From the NCBI GenBank assembly GCA_013397845.1, contig VZTG01007876.1, forward strand, positions 615,221 to 679,220: 64,000 nt of DNA, given 5' to 3'. Position numbers and translations under genes: made by a program. This document shows positions 1 to 12,400 of this stretch, in pieces (the stretch's first letter is position 1; the number at the start of each line of letters is the position of its first letter). The notes beneath the pieces were generated by a model. The model searched no databases, was not told where the DNA came from, and saw nothing but the letters and a program-made list of their open reading frames with translations. Source of the DNA: Melanocharis versteri. Taxonomy: Eukaryota; Chordata; Aves; Passeriformes; Melanocharitidae.

Positions 1-3000
1 ATCCACCGAAACATCAACCTCACAGTATCCTTCAGGGAATCTCATCCTGACACTCCTCACATCCACAAATGAGTGGACTCTTACAAATGCAACTGACTTT
101 CCTTGCCAGGCCCAGAATGGCTGAAAGCAACAGATCCAGGGAGCCACAGATCTGACATTTCTTTCTGTTTGTTGCTCTTCCGCCTGCTCTGGCTCCTCCT
201 TCCCAGCTCTGCTGTGTGCTGGGGTGTAAGAGATGTGCAGGGGGAGCACAGGACAAGAACCCTGCTCTGCCTCCCGTCTCCTGTGGAGCAGAGGCACACC
301 TGGGTCAAGGAAAAGTCGGAGCCTTTGGCCATCACAAGGAGGTGTGGGATGAGGATGCTTATTCTGACAAGAAAGAGAGGAAAGAAATCACAGGAGGACG
401 GGTCAAGGCTCAGAGTTAAAAGCTACAGCTCTTCATGGATTCCTACCTCAGGGTATAAAATTATTCCCTCATGTTCAGAGACCCACGTTCTATCATGGAA
501 ATAAATTCCCCTTTTATTTTACGCCAAGCCCCAGCTCATTTACATGTCCATGCAGGCAGCTGATTCCTGGCACTGTCTGGCCAAACAATGACTAATTGTT
601 ACTGACTTCCCAGATGGTCATTCTAATAACTGGAGAAGGGCAACCAACCCAGCAATCAGGTTTCATTTAGCTGAGGACGGCACAACAGCTGTCTTTTCCT
701 TTCCTACACACTCAAGCAGAGCTTTCTCTTGTCCCAGTAGTCTCTTGAGCATGCAGCAAATAGAGCTCCAATGAGCTGGAAAGTCCTGCTTCAGAGGATG
801 CTCTGCTGAGTTCTCCCCCTTCCTTCCTCACTGCTCTGCATTTCTCTCCACCACACTCACCCTGCTACTTTTGGTGGGGGAAGGGACTTAAATGCAAATG
901 TTACCCGCAGCCTGTTCAAAACATTGGCATTCAAAGGCACTTTATGAGAGAATATCCAAAAGCCACACCAAAGTCAGAGCCTTTGCAAACTGACAGCTCA
1001 GTTCAGCTGGTTCTCACTCAGCTTGCGATGAACTGGTCGGTTCCTGCAGCTCTTGGTACCATTCTGAACAGAGGTATACACAGCTCAAATGGAGGGGCCT
1101 TTCCTGAGGAATGTTACAGCAATGGAAAGCCAGAGAGGTCCAAGCTTTGCCTGGTAAAAACTGTTCTGGCTTAAAGGCCAAATAAGCCAGAGGAAGCTTT
1201 GGGGCAGAGACAGTCTGGCACATGCTCTGATACAAACACTGAAACCAGGATGGTATTCCTTGCAACTGCTTTGGCTGCAGCAGAATTAAAACTCTTTCAA
1301 CTGTGTGTTTGCACTTCAGCAGAAAACCATTTCTATCCTAAATATATCTCTGAATGTGTTATGGCTCCTGGCTTCCAGACTGAATACACTTCAGCCAAGT
1401 GCCAACCTTGAAACGTTATCCGCTACTGTCTAATATTATCTCAGGTGAGAAACCAGATCTCCTCCACAGGGTTTTAATTTGTCACATTTCTTTCCTTGGC
1501 TTTCCAGTCCAGCCTTTTAGACCACGTATTTGGTCCAGTATTAGCCCAGGAGCAGCAGGTTTGGCAGACCACACGTGAGGCAGGATGCAAACCTTGGAAA
1601 GCTGAGGGAAGAGGAGATTTTTGGCAGGTCCATCTTACCCAAGGCTTGTCCTCACCCCAGTTGTCACCTCAGTGAGCCAGTTCCCAGTGGTGCCAGCACC
1701 AAAAGCCCACTGGCTGCCTTCCTCCCGTGGCAGGATTTGGGTCACCCTGCAGGCCCTGCAACAGCAGAGCTCCCCTGCTAATCACAGAACGCAGCTCCAC
1801 CGCTGGAAACCCTTCCCTAACAAGTCTCAGGTGACCTACCCTACATTAGCCATTTGCTGAACAATTACACGGCTAAATGCTACAAATAGCTAATCCCAGC
1901 ATGGTGTCCCCTTTGTTTCTTTTCCTCCTAAAAATATCAGACCAGGGAAGTCAAGACACACAGCACAACAGAATTCCAAGCTGCTTCTTTCCTTGTGGTT
2001 TTTAATTGATATCGTGTTGGAAATACGAAGGTGGCATCACAAATTGTTTCTGAAATCCTTTTGCCAGGAAATACCATTATCTAAATGCCAAAAGATGAGT
2101 TTACAAATAATAAAGTTGCTCATGTATCTGAAAGGGAATATATTTCCCTAAACTTGAAAGGTAAACCACACCATTTTGGGGGAGCTGGTAAATCGCTTTC
2201 CAGCTAGACACAGTTGTTGCAAATGTAGCATATCAGATGTTCTGAATGATTAATTTCCAAGTGCTTTTATTAAGCCTCCAATGAAAGCACACAGGTATAT
2301 AAAACTTGTGTACCAGAACTAGGATATCCTAAAGTATTGGAAATTTTGGGACTCAGGAATCATTCCATATCTTTTCAGCAATTATCCAGAATTACAAATA
2401 GACTTAGTGACTTTCAGTTAATAAAAAAAAAATTCACTAATATAAGAACTAAAAAATATTTACTGATGAGTGCTTTCCTTTCCATTTGGTATCTTTATTT
2501 ATCATTCATCCTAAAGTTTCTGAATTTGGGTCTGAGGAGTGTTTCAGGCATGTGAATCCCAGGAGGGGAGATGAACATAACCCCAGGGTATATGGATTTT
2601 CTTCATGACTGGAACTGAATGTGAAATCTTCAACTTAGAATATGAACTTCTACTGGCTGGGCAAGGAATTTAAACTCTGAGCAGGAGAATGCAAAGCTCC
2701 AGCATTAGACTGGCACAGAAAGGGCACTTAACACACTGTAGCATGTAGCTGTGTTTAGGGAGACTGTTAATGCCCAATAAATATTTATTTCTGCAAAACC
2801 ATCTCCAAGTAGGAGCCTAACTCAAGCCAAACATATCTGAATCTAAATATGAACATAACCTAATAAAATGTTTTCATTTTTAAATTATACATTGCATTCA
2901 GGATTTTAGAATACATCAAAAATTCTCTTTGTTAGCTTGGATTAATATTTTAAAGCTGGAAGTATGACAAGGAGACAAAAGGAGTATTGTAGCAGATTAA

Positions 3001-6000
3001 ACAGAAAACACCCTTGCCACATTAAAATAGCTTTTAGAAATAAAGGGACAGCTGTTCAGAGGATGAAAAGAAGTTGGAATAAATGAAACAACTACATGAT
3101 GCCTTGATAGCCTGATGTATGCACTCCAATGCCACAGATCTCTCTTTGTACAATATTTATATTTGTTTATCAGTAAGATTAACCATGTTCTTATTATTCG
3201 TTTGCATTTATGACTCGGTTTCAGAACAGATCTCAGATCCCCTCCACATCTCAGTTTTGTCTCTAAGTGTGATAGGAGAAGAAAAACAACACCTGTGCCC
3301 TGAAAAAGAACAGGGTTCCTGCAGAACATAAACTAATGAGAGGTCAGGCCACTCTTTTTTTTCCTTTTTCTTGAAGAAATAGTCTGAGCATGACCATATT
3401 TCCTAATTTTGCTTCTATAGCAAAGGAAGAGCTAAAATTTTCTGAAATCACCTTTGGATAAGTAAAATAGCAAATGTTCTACACTGTGACTGTATCTGGG
3501 AATCCCATAAACCCTGGGTCTAAAGGTAAGGATCTCCCACAACCCAGAGGCCACAATTCCATTAAAAGCCTGCACACAGGCACGTGGGACTGCAAGGCAG
3601 AGAGGAAAATTAATGTTTTCTGCAACGTAGCTAGATCAATCATGAGCCACGTTTTTCCCAGCTGGGTTGATAACTGGTTTGATTTCAGGGCTCGCAGCTC
3701 ACCCCAGGAGCTTCCTCAAAATCAGTGTCTCTGCTCAAACTCCTCTGCACATCAGAGGTGAGGGAGGTGAGGGAAAGTCGTGTTGTCACGGCAAAAAAAA
3801 CTCAGAAGAGCTTGTCTGCCCACCAGCTCAGCTGGGACAGCAAAGGTGCCCTGCTACTGTGACTCTCCAAAACCTCCAAACATCCCTGACACCCACCATC
3901 CAAAACACCCCCCAAACAGCCACGGGAGCTCCTCACCAGGCTCATGGTTATTTCTGCAATCACTGCAGCTGAGCCGTGGGGAATCCTCCCCAGCAGAGCC
4001 CTGCCACCACCCTGCTGACAGAACTGCTGCTGAAGCTCCTCAGCACACGGAATTCCTGCTCCTGGAGAGCAGTTCCCAGGGGATTTCCCCTCAGGAAGGA
4101 GGGAATTGCCTGTTCCCTGCCAGGCTCGGGGGTTTGGGTGTCTCAGAGCTGGCTGGCAGTGTGGAGGGGAAGGTGAGCTGCCCATCTGCTCGGTCCTGGT
4201 CCAGCAGGGACAAACGGGCACAGCCTGGGGAGAGCAGGTCTCGAGCAGAGCTCTGGGTGAATATTCAGTGACTGAGGCACTGCAGGTTCCTTCCCGTGCC
4301 AGGCTGTTGAGTTTTCACAGATGGTTTTTACCCTCACAGCAAGGCTGGAGAGCTCCAGCTAAAACCCTTGGGCACCTACACCATAAACTGCTCATGTCCT
4401 GTTCCATGCTGGGGGGAATAATTCCCAGTAAAAGAGATTCTATTCTGCCTCTGCTAGCCACCATTTCACCAGTTTACCCTTCAGAAACATTCCATTTTGT
4501 CTGCTTGCAGAATTACTCCTTAGAATATTGATCCATACAGGCAGTGCCTGGCTCTGAACGTATTCATTAGAGAAGGATTAAGGTGGGCCAGAGAAAAAAA
4601 CAACAACATTCTTTGGAGTATATAAGCAGTGTGTTAGAAATTAAGCACCACAAAAGTGAGTCATAGGGTAGAACAGATCGATGGTAAAATTCAAATGAAT
4701 GCACTTGCAGCTAACAAGTGATCCAGAAATGCTGATTCTCCCTGCAGGGCAAGTGCTGTGCTATAAAGGAAACAAAACAAAAATGAATTTATCATACTGT
4801 TCTTCACTTGAAGCAAAGTGTGAATACTTGATAAGAAAAATGTATAAAGTTGAAACATAAGATTAATGTAAAACAATTTTGCTTTGCTTTTTGTCCTCTT
4901 GCTCACAGTGAGCAATGCTCTCTACACATTACAAGTCCACTGTAAAACAAGAAAAGTTTCAACAGAAATCTCTAGAGAAGTCTGGAAGGCAGGATGGGAA
5001 TAAAACCCCAAACAAACAACGGACCTGCCTTCCTGCCCTGTGCCTTGCTGGCCCAGGACTGTGCATGGATCCTGCTTCATTCCTGCCTCCACGAGCAGGG
5101 AATGTGCTAATGAGAGATCCACACCTCATCCTCATCTCTACCTGGAGCTCCCTGAACAAAGGGCAGCCCAGAACAGACTTGAGGCTGGTTTACATTCCAC
5201 CGTGGCATAAACAGGATACAGGCTGCTCCAAGGTTTGGGACTCACAAAGGCACTTTGGAGTCCTTGGGGTTTTTTATCACATTTTTATTCTGCCTCCGCT
5301 GGAGGTGAGGGCTGAGTCCGGAGCTCGAGACTCTGCTGAGCAGCTTGGATGCAGCTTTTTGGACATTGATTTTAATGTTCGGAATTATTTTGCTCAAGCT
5401 CTCTCAGCAGATGTGTGCTGAAAGAAGAATGATTAAATAACTGGCAAAAGCCTCCTGGTTACCTGAGAAATCCCTTCGTGGCAGACACAGATCTAAAACC
5501 TTGCCATTTCTCTGATTACGTGTGATTTAAGGCAAAACTGTGTAAAGTAGCAGAAAATGATGTGTGACTGGTCTTTGCCCACCGTTTCAGTGTCACAGTC
5601 CTGCCACGCATTTTGGGGAGTAGTTTGTCCCTGGCTGAGAGTCCAGTGCATGTGTGGCACATTGCACTGTGCCTGGTGCATGAGCCTCAGGGATTCAGTG
5701 AAAGGAACTCCTGAGAAACAGGGCAGGCTTCTGCACATATTTCCTAAACACAAATGACAGAATTCTCCTTTGTTATTTTCAGATTAAGCTCTTTTTCTTC
5801 GACTCTGTTAGAAGCAAGCAGCTGAGACAAAATGAATCCCAGGCTTTCCTGGCTGTATCTGCTTCCTTCCATTGAATGGTGAGAATGCATTGCCTCCTCT
5901 AGGGTCTTATTCCAGCTTGATGGTTTCTAGTAACAGGTTTCCTGTCACTCCTATACTTGTCTGAAAATTGTTCAAAGTATCTTCATAAAACTCAAAACAA

Positions 6001-6027
6001 GCTGAGCTATTTATAAGTGTAATTTGT
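1..6027. other. Unique gene-free stretch
   Basis: No coding exon is supported here. The longest ATG frames are 103-504 (133 codons, +), 3780-4271 (163 codons, +) and 4915-5421 (168 codons, +). Each overlaps shorter frames in other registers or on the other strand, and none has a domain I recognise. The frame at 103 has a leucine-rich run that looks like a signal peptide, but its tail is low-complexity and basic. Patches near 3820-4260 and 5000-5110 are richer in G+C than the surroundings but have too few CpGs for a CpG island. No interspersed repeat was recognised. Confidence 0.6.
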
Positions 6028-6143
6028 AAAAAAACTCAAAAACAACCAACAAAAAATCCCCAAACAAACAAACAAGACCCAAACCAAACAAACAAAAAAA
6101 CCCACAACAAAACAAAACAAAACCAAAAAACCCCAAAAAAGAA
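6028..6143. repeat. A/C low-complexity tract, (CAAA)n-like
   Basis: About 115 bases on the + strand made almost only of A and C, with repeated CAAA, ACAAA and CCAAA words and only three or four G or T bases. It reads as (GTTT)n on the - strand, where it produces a spurious Phe/Val/Cys-rich hydrophobic open frame at 6007-6294. It is a simple-sequence expansion, possibly seeded by an old poly(A) tail. It is the longest of seven such tracts in the window, all with A/C on the + strand. Confidence 0.85.
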
Positions 6144-7308
6144 ATATGGCTTTACTATCTTGTAGGCAATTACACAAAGCAGCTCTAATATGTAAATAGT
6201 TATATGAAATATTTGAAATTATTGAGTAAAAATAAAAAAGGATTGTTTCTGTTGTCCCTGTTTTATAACTACAAAATTCAAGAATGATTCCCACATCACC
6301 TCCATGCCTCCTGATTTAATTTGCACCTGTTTCATTGCAATATAATGAAGAAGTGTAGCACCTTTAGGTACTTTGGAAGCTCCAAATTAAAATACCAGGA
6401 TTTTTCTAGAGCCAATTGTCATTTGTTAGACCATTTCTCTTCTAGCACAACTGAAGAATATTTTTAGAATGAAAAAATGATTTTCCTAGGTTTTTTTTTC
6501 CAGAGGCAGATATTTTTCTATTCAATGCTCAGTGTATGATGCAGATTAAAGATCATCTGTATGAGAATACTTAATATAATAAACAGCTCAATTAGGAATA
6601 TTAGTATGCAAAAAATACTAGGAGCAAGCATCTACTTAATTTACATGGTTCAAAAATCTGGAGATGCACTGTAAACACTCTCTGGGCTATTTTTCAGACT
6701 GAATACCTCAACCAGAGCCATTGAGCAAGTGACACTGGAGAGAGAAATAAGGGAAGAAACTAAATGAGGGGGGTTGATTAGTACAGCCACCACAACATAT
6801 AAGAAACAACAGTTTAGATGAAGAGAAACCATAAAAATGCTGTTCCATATTTGTGAGCCCTGATTTTCTGCGTGGCTGGGATTTTCCTGGAATGCTATAC
6901 TCTGCTTCTCCCCAGTTTTTAATGGTTGATCTACTTAGGAAGGAGCACAAACCAACCCAATGTAAATCAACAGACTCTAAATGAGACCGTGGTTTCTCCA
7001 AATGAAAGAATCTATGTCGTATGTATTTTCAAACCTGAAAATAATAGAGCAGATACATTAAAGAAGATGATCTAACTGTAGTTCAGTCTCCTCTGGGCAC
7101 CAGGATGTAAACACACTTGTTCTGCATCGCAAATAATACACCCGATCAATGCTCAGCCTTTGAAAAATCTTGAACAAAGTTTCCCTCAGAATGATCAGAG
7201 GCAATCACACCGTGTGTTGCTGCTTAAAAGCTTTTACAAGGGTGTTCACAGCAGATTTCACGTGGCTTGAATACCTGCCGTGGTTACCTAAAATGTAGGG
7301 AGGCTGCT

Positions 7309-7334
7309 GGACGCGTCCCACGCGGGTTTTTGCG
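7309..7334. other. CpG mini-cluster with 10-bp palindrome
   Basis: Five CpG dinucleotides fall within about 25 bases, and a perfect 10-base palindrome, GGACGCGTCC, lies at 7309-7318. CpG is very sparse in the surrounding several hundred bases, so this patch stands out. It is far too short to be a CpG island. It could be a protein-binding site that resisted CpG decay, a short insertion or chance. There is no nearby promoter or exon to give it context. Confidence 0.4.
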
Positions 7335-8126
7335 CCCCTGAAGCTGGGTGTCCACAGAGAACACTTCAGCTCCGTGGGCTGATGCTGCAATGCCTCCTAG
7401 CAAAGCAATTTTTGGAGTTAAACAGCAGCACCAGGCTCAGCAATCACAAAAGAACCTCTACTAAAAGCAGTCTAAATATCTAGATTTTTAGACTGCAGAG
7501 ACACAGAGCCAAGGGCTCTGCTGGCAGTCCAGTAAAATCTGCAAGGAGCTGGCCTGCAGCACTCTCCAGAAGCACAAACACGTTCCAGAGACACTCCCCG
7601 AGCCCCCAGGCAGGAGGAGCAGGGATTGCTGACAAATGGGTTTCATTTCTTCAGACGCACACACTGAACCTGACGGTGCTTTTCACATTGCATGGGGGGG
7701 CTATAAACACAAATACCAACATAGCACTGCTACAGCCACGCTTAAATCTAACCCCAAAGTGTCTCGTGGCTCAGGACACAACAAAACAGCCCTTCAGAGA
7801 CCAGCAGCGCTGTGTTTTGAAGGATGCATAGTCTAAACCTGCATTTATTAGAAAATCTGGCCACTCATCCTGCAGCCTTCTAAGATTTGCCAAACTAAGT
7901 TGACTTCAAACAAGCACGATCAGCACTCACTCACTTTGTGCTGATATAAAAGCAGAATTCAGCTCTGTGATATTGCTGCAGTTGGCTCTTACTCTAGTGC
8001 ATAAAAAATTATTGATCGATTTGCAGACCACATGGAGAGGCAGCCTGGGGAGCTGAGCAGGAGATACCCACAGAAAATATGAGAATTCCATAGATATTTT
8101 AAAAGTACAAAGAAAGATTTAAAAAT

Positions 8127-8184
8127 TCTGTGTAATATTAGCCAATTATTTAAATAATATTTAGATTTAAATAATTAACACAGA
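8127..8184. repeat. Interrupted AT-rich inverted repeat
   Basis: Two pairs of arms are nested. The outer arms are TCTGTGT (8127-8133) and ACACAGA (8178-8184). The inner arms are AATTATTTAAAT (8144-8155) and ATTTAAATAATT (8165-8176), around a 9-base loop. The left side carries a 10-base bulge and the right side one extra A. Nineteen of 19 arm positions pair. It could be a cruciform-prone hairpin or the remnant of a short palindromic transposable element. No target-site duplication was seen. Confidence 0.65.
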
Positions 8185-9311
8185 ACTCTAAGTAACATAG
8201 AAACTTCATAAAGGGAAAGGTTTGTCCCTAGAAGAGACCTGATCTCAAAATTACTGTTAATTCAGTTGCAAAGAGCTTTTCACCTTTAAGGATAAGAGCT
8301 ATAGCAACGCCAGTCCCTTTTATAGCTACACTATTAAAAAAGAGGAATACTCATAAACTTAAATGTCAAACCTAAAATCCTGACCATGAGTGGGAGCAAC
8401 ACTAAATACTCCCCCAAAGTTGGTTTGGCCTTGCTGTTTTATTCATGATAACCAGAAGTTATGGGTCAATGACAAGAGTCCATAATCCAATAGTATAATT
8501 ATACAGAAAGATGAGATGTTTCATTCATTCTGCCTAAAACTGAATTTACACAGCATCAGTTACCCTAAATACTGCAACATCAAACTTGATATAGCAGATT
8601 CTGTCATAACAACTGAAAATACTCAGTGCTTCCTTCAATATTCCTCCTTAGGTAATTTATCCCACAAGTCCTAAAAATCTCCAATTCACAAAGTTATATT
8701 TATTGGCTAAATAATCAATAACCCATCACTAAACCCAGCTTTTCACGTTTTCAGTCAACGCAATAGTTGTCTAAAATCTCTTCTTTTACTTCTGTTTGCA
8801 ATATCCTCACTGGGTTTTGTACAAGGACACTTCTGAACAAGACGTACAGCTTGTGGAAGGTTTTTTGTGTTATGATGATTTATTTCTTAATTATTACGTA
8901 ATTATTCCAGTCTCACCCTGTCCTCATCTTCCTTCTACCAGTGTGTACCAGGAAGGGTACAGAACCCCATTCCCTTCAAGGGAGAGCTCTGCAGGAAGGG
9001 GGATGATGGCTGAGTGTGGAAGGGCTCAGTTCCCTCCTTTTTTGAACCAACCATGCTCAAAACAACAGAGAAGAGCAAAGCAAGGCTTCTTTCCCATGGT
9101 AATAGGACATGAAATGAGCACAACTAATAAAAGCAACAGCTCAAAGTGAAGGTTCACAGGAGAAGCTGCAGCTCGTGGATCATCCCACGATGAACCCAGA
9201 GCTGGGAATGATAAACAGGCTAACCCAGACCTGCACCTCCAAATGCCACTGCAAGAAAATGTTCTCTGCTGAATTTTCCTCCCAACAACTGCATGCCATT
9301 TTTGGAGCAAG

Positions 9312-9372
9312 GTGAAGAAGAAAAATCCCGTGAAGAAGAAAAATCATCTTACTCCAAAAAAAATCATCTTAC
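9312..9372 (+). repeat. Chained short direct duplications
   Basis: A 16-base unit GTGAAGAAGAAAAATC occurs at 9312-9327 and 9330-9345 (period 18). A second 14-base unit AAAAATCATCTTAC occurs at 9339-9352 and 9359-9372 (period 20). The two repeat pairs share the word AAAAATC, so one duplication runs into the next. This is typical of replication slippage or templated insertion during break repair. Confidence 0.8.
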
Positions 9373-9446
9373 TTCCACCCCCTTTGCTAAGCAGTTTTGC
9401 CATAAATGAGGTAACAGAAAAGAATGAACCTCACTAACAGCTTCAT

Positions 9447-9485
9447 GCCTTTTTTCGTCTTCTTTTTTTCTTTTTTTTTTTTTTT
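9447..9485. repeat. Pyrimidine tract ending in T15
   Basis: A run of T and C with a single G, ending in 15 uninterrupted T at 9471-9485. On the - strand this is a purine tract beginning with A15. No AATAAA is seen on the - strand side just upstream of the A run, so a retroposed tail is not supported. It is best called a simple repeat. Confidence 0.8.
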
Positions 9486-12400
9486 ACTGCTTCAAGCCAC
9501 AGCTCCCAAAAGGAGGTAAATACCTTACTGTGCAACTTTAGAAAATATCAAAGTTTCATTAGGATCTTTGGCAAGTCCTTGTACACAGGAAACAGGTTTC
9601 TCATATTCTGCAGGCAATGGTGAGGCATGAAAGGCTATAAATTTTTTTTAAATTATTATTTCTTTTAACAAATAGATTCCACTTAGGCCAGGTTTTCTGA
9701 AACATTTAGCCCATTGCATCATATCTCATCACAGATTCTTCTATGAATTAAATACTGTCCTTTCTTAAGGTGAGAAGCAGCTGCTCCGACCGTACAGACT
9801 TTGTTCAGTGGAGGTTGTGAAACTTCATGGCCGTGAATCCCAATTCCATTCAGATGTCAGGCAAAAATGCTGCAGGAGCAAGGCAGGGGCCTTGATGCTC
9901 TGAGCAGGTCACATTCCTGTGATTGTCTGAACAGAGTGAAAGTTTATAGACCCTCGTTTTCTTCAGCAGGAGCTTATCAGGATAGTTGGTGTTCAATATT
10001 TAACATCTTCCCCCCGCCAAATTTACACCTAGGTTGAAGGGATGTTTTAAATAAAACATAAATGTACATACTATCAGTGGGAGGGAATAGAAAATAAAAA
10101 CTGTCGAGATGTTAAGCCTTAAACACATCGTTATTTCTTGTTGGCTCCCTTTATGTCCCAAATTTTGTACTGAGAGTAGCCATAGGCTGCCCTTTGTGTA
10201 ATGTATCATTTCTTTCTTCTGCTTTCAGTGTTTTTTTTCAATTGATTTGGGAGAAAAGCGAGTTTTAAAGATTTTTTTCCTTTGCCTCAAAGACAATGAA
10301 TTTTTTTATATTCAATAATGATTTTCAACATCCAAACTCTGTCTTTAATGTGCTTATTTCTCTTATATTTACTTTCTTGTTTGTATCATATGGAAATTAG
10401 GATTTGTTAAATAATTCCTAATTTTTCATTCATTACAAAACAATTTTTCACCCTTTATAAAATAGCCTTAGAAACAGATTCCTTCATGTCTTTGAAAGAA
10501 ATATTTGATAATATCCACCAGAGAAAAAGAGACATTGCAGATAACGTTTCACAGGTCATAGTTATCACACCAAATCTTTAAATGCCTGGTGAAATTAGGT
10601 AAAAATGTTTCACTTTCATCCAGGCTGTTATAGAACCCTAAAGCTTCGATACTATGGCAAAGTTCCTTCCCTGGCTGCAAATTCTCAATACCCAACACAA
10701 AGAGCTGCATGAGCAGGAGCAAGATGAGGATCCCTCAGCTGGATTTGTGAGCAGAGCAGGGAACACACTGACACCAGAATTACTGCCACTGATTCGGGAG
10801 GAGCTGCTGTGACCCACTGAACCCTTTGTCATTTATGCAAGCCAAGGTTGTCTCCATCCTGCTTTAAAAGAGAAGATAACAACTTCAAATGCTTGAATGG
10901 CTGTAATTTTCTACGTAGAACCTCTAACATTATAAAAGAAGTAATGTGCAATCTGAATAGGTAAAGGAGAAAAAATAAAATAAATTGGTCTAGCAACATT
11001 TAAATGATGGCAAATCTAAGTTTAATATAAAACCATATTAGAACAATTGAGAGTCACGAGAGGCTGATTTATTATTTATATGGCACACTAAAAGTTATCT
11101 GTAAAGGAAATTGTGTAATATGCAGTAAATTAGACAAAGCTGCACTATAAATTGGGATTAAATCTTAAACTGGTTTTAATATTTAATGTGCTATCATGAC
11201 TCACATTTTCAATAACGCTTGTTCAAAGTTCAGGAAGAAGTGTGAAAGCAGACAGAGGAGGAGCACTTGCCTCCTGATGATGCAAATGAAATCAGATCAT
11301 CTCTTAATTGCCAAAACCAGATGAAACCAGCACAGGTCCTCTGCTGAGGACCTGGTCCAAAACTCACCAGGGATCCTGGAAAAACTCTCATTAAACTCAT
11401 TAGAGTCACAGTAACTGCACAGGATGCAAGGAGATGGGTTCTTGTACATATGAGAGTGCATTTCATAAGTTAAAACTTGTTTATTTGTGGAGTTCCACCT
11501 CAGGTCCTGTGGAATACTGATTTCAAGGGTATTGACCTGCATGGTTTAGTCCTGCCTCAGACATTTCATTTTTGCACTACTGGGAAAAAACAATTGTCTC
11601 ACTTACAGTCTGTGGCCTTAACATACTGTGCAAAGAAAATAAATCAAAGTCCTTGACCGACAAGGTTTATAACTGAAGATGTCAAACAGCAGACAGACAA
11701 AAGCAGGGACAGTTCAAGGAAACCATGACACAGCTTTGCTCAGCACTTTAGGTGGTGATCTCAGCACATTGGCAGCCTGACTCCCTCAGGAGGGCTTTAA
11801 AGAGGAAATGGCTTTGTTTCACTCGAGGTTAGAGGGAGTCTCAAGGGCAACGTGGAAAAGGCACCAAAATTCTACATGCACTCTAAGGGGCAGTTGCCAG
11901 GCTGGGCAGAAAGTCAGGCTACAACCTCTTCAACCTAGGAAAAGTGAGATATGGCTTTACAAAGAGAAAAGGGTTAATATTTGGTCCAGTGGAGAAGACA
12001 AATTACAGAACCTTAGGTAATAATTCAGCAGCAATAATCTGAATGGAAATGAGTGGGTGACATTGTTGGTCAAGACCACAGGTGAGGATTTGCACTACTA
12101 ATTAAGACACAAAGTGATCCTTTATCTGCATGATACTTGTGGATCACTAAGAAATGTCCTATCATAGGTATTCTTTATGAAATCTTGCAAAATATAAATA
12201 CATTTATATCTGTGCATACGAATAAAGAGATGCCAGGGTAAAAATACTACGTATTGGAACCGTTCTCTATCACATTAAAATGCCAGATGTCTGAATGTAT
12301 GAATATGCTGAATCACAATCTGGCCAGTCTGTCTGACAGTGGAATACTTGGATGGTTCCACACTAAACCAATTCTGTGCCTGTTGTCTGGACAAACCCTC

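Larger units (their letters stand above)
6144..9446. other. Unique gene-free stretch with small structural motifs
   Basis: No gene is seen. The stretch contains a CpG mini-cluster (7309-7334), an interrupted AT-rich palindrome (8127-8184) and a chained short duplication (9312-9372), each listed separately. Open frames here reach at most 117 codons (8796-9149, +) and show no family features. The remainder is unique AT-rich sequence. Confidence 0.6.

Noticed and set aside
103..504. 133-codon frame with a signal-peptide-like leucine run, followed by AATAAA near its end
   Set aside because: The hydrophobic run is a single patch, the rest is low-complexity and basic, and there is no family resemblance. 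AATAAA is common in AT-rich DNA.
3780..4271. 163-codon + strand open frame in a GC-richer patch
   Set aside because: Its length is within chance for 64 kb and six frames. Frames on both strands overlap it, it is Pro/Ser/Gln-rich with no domain, and no promoter or splice context was seen.
4915..5421. 168-codon + strand open frame, the longest in the window
   Set aside because: No recognisable family or domain. It overlaps - strand frames, and a frame of this length is expected roughly by chance given the number of ATGs.
6007..6294. Hydrophobic - strand frame rich in Phe, Val and Cys
   Set aside because: Produced entirely by the A/C simple tract read in reverse.
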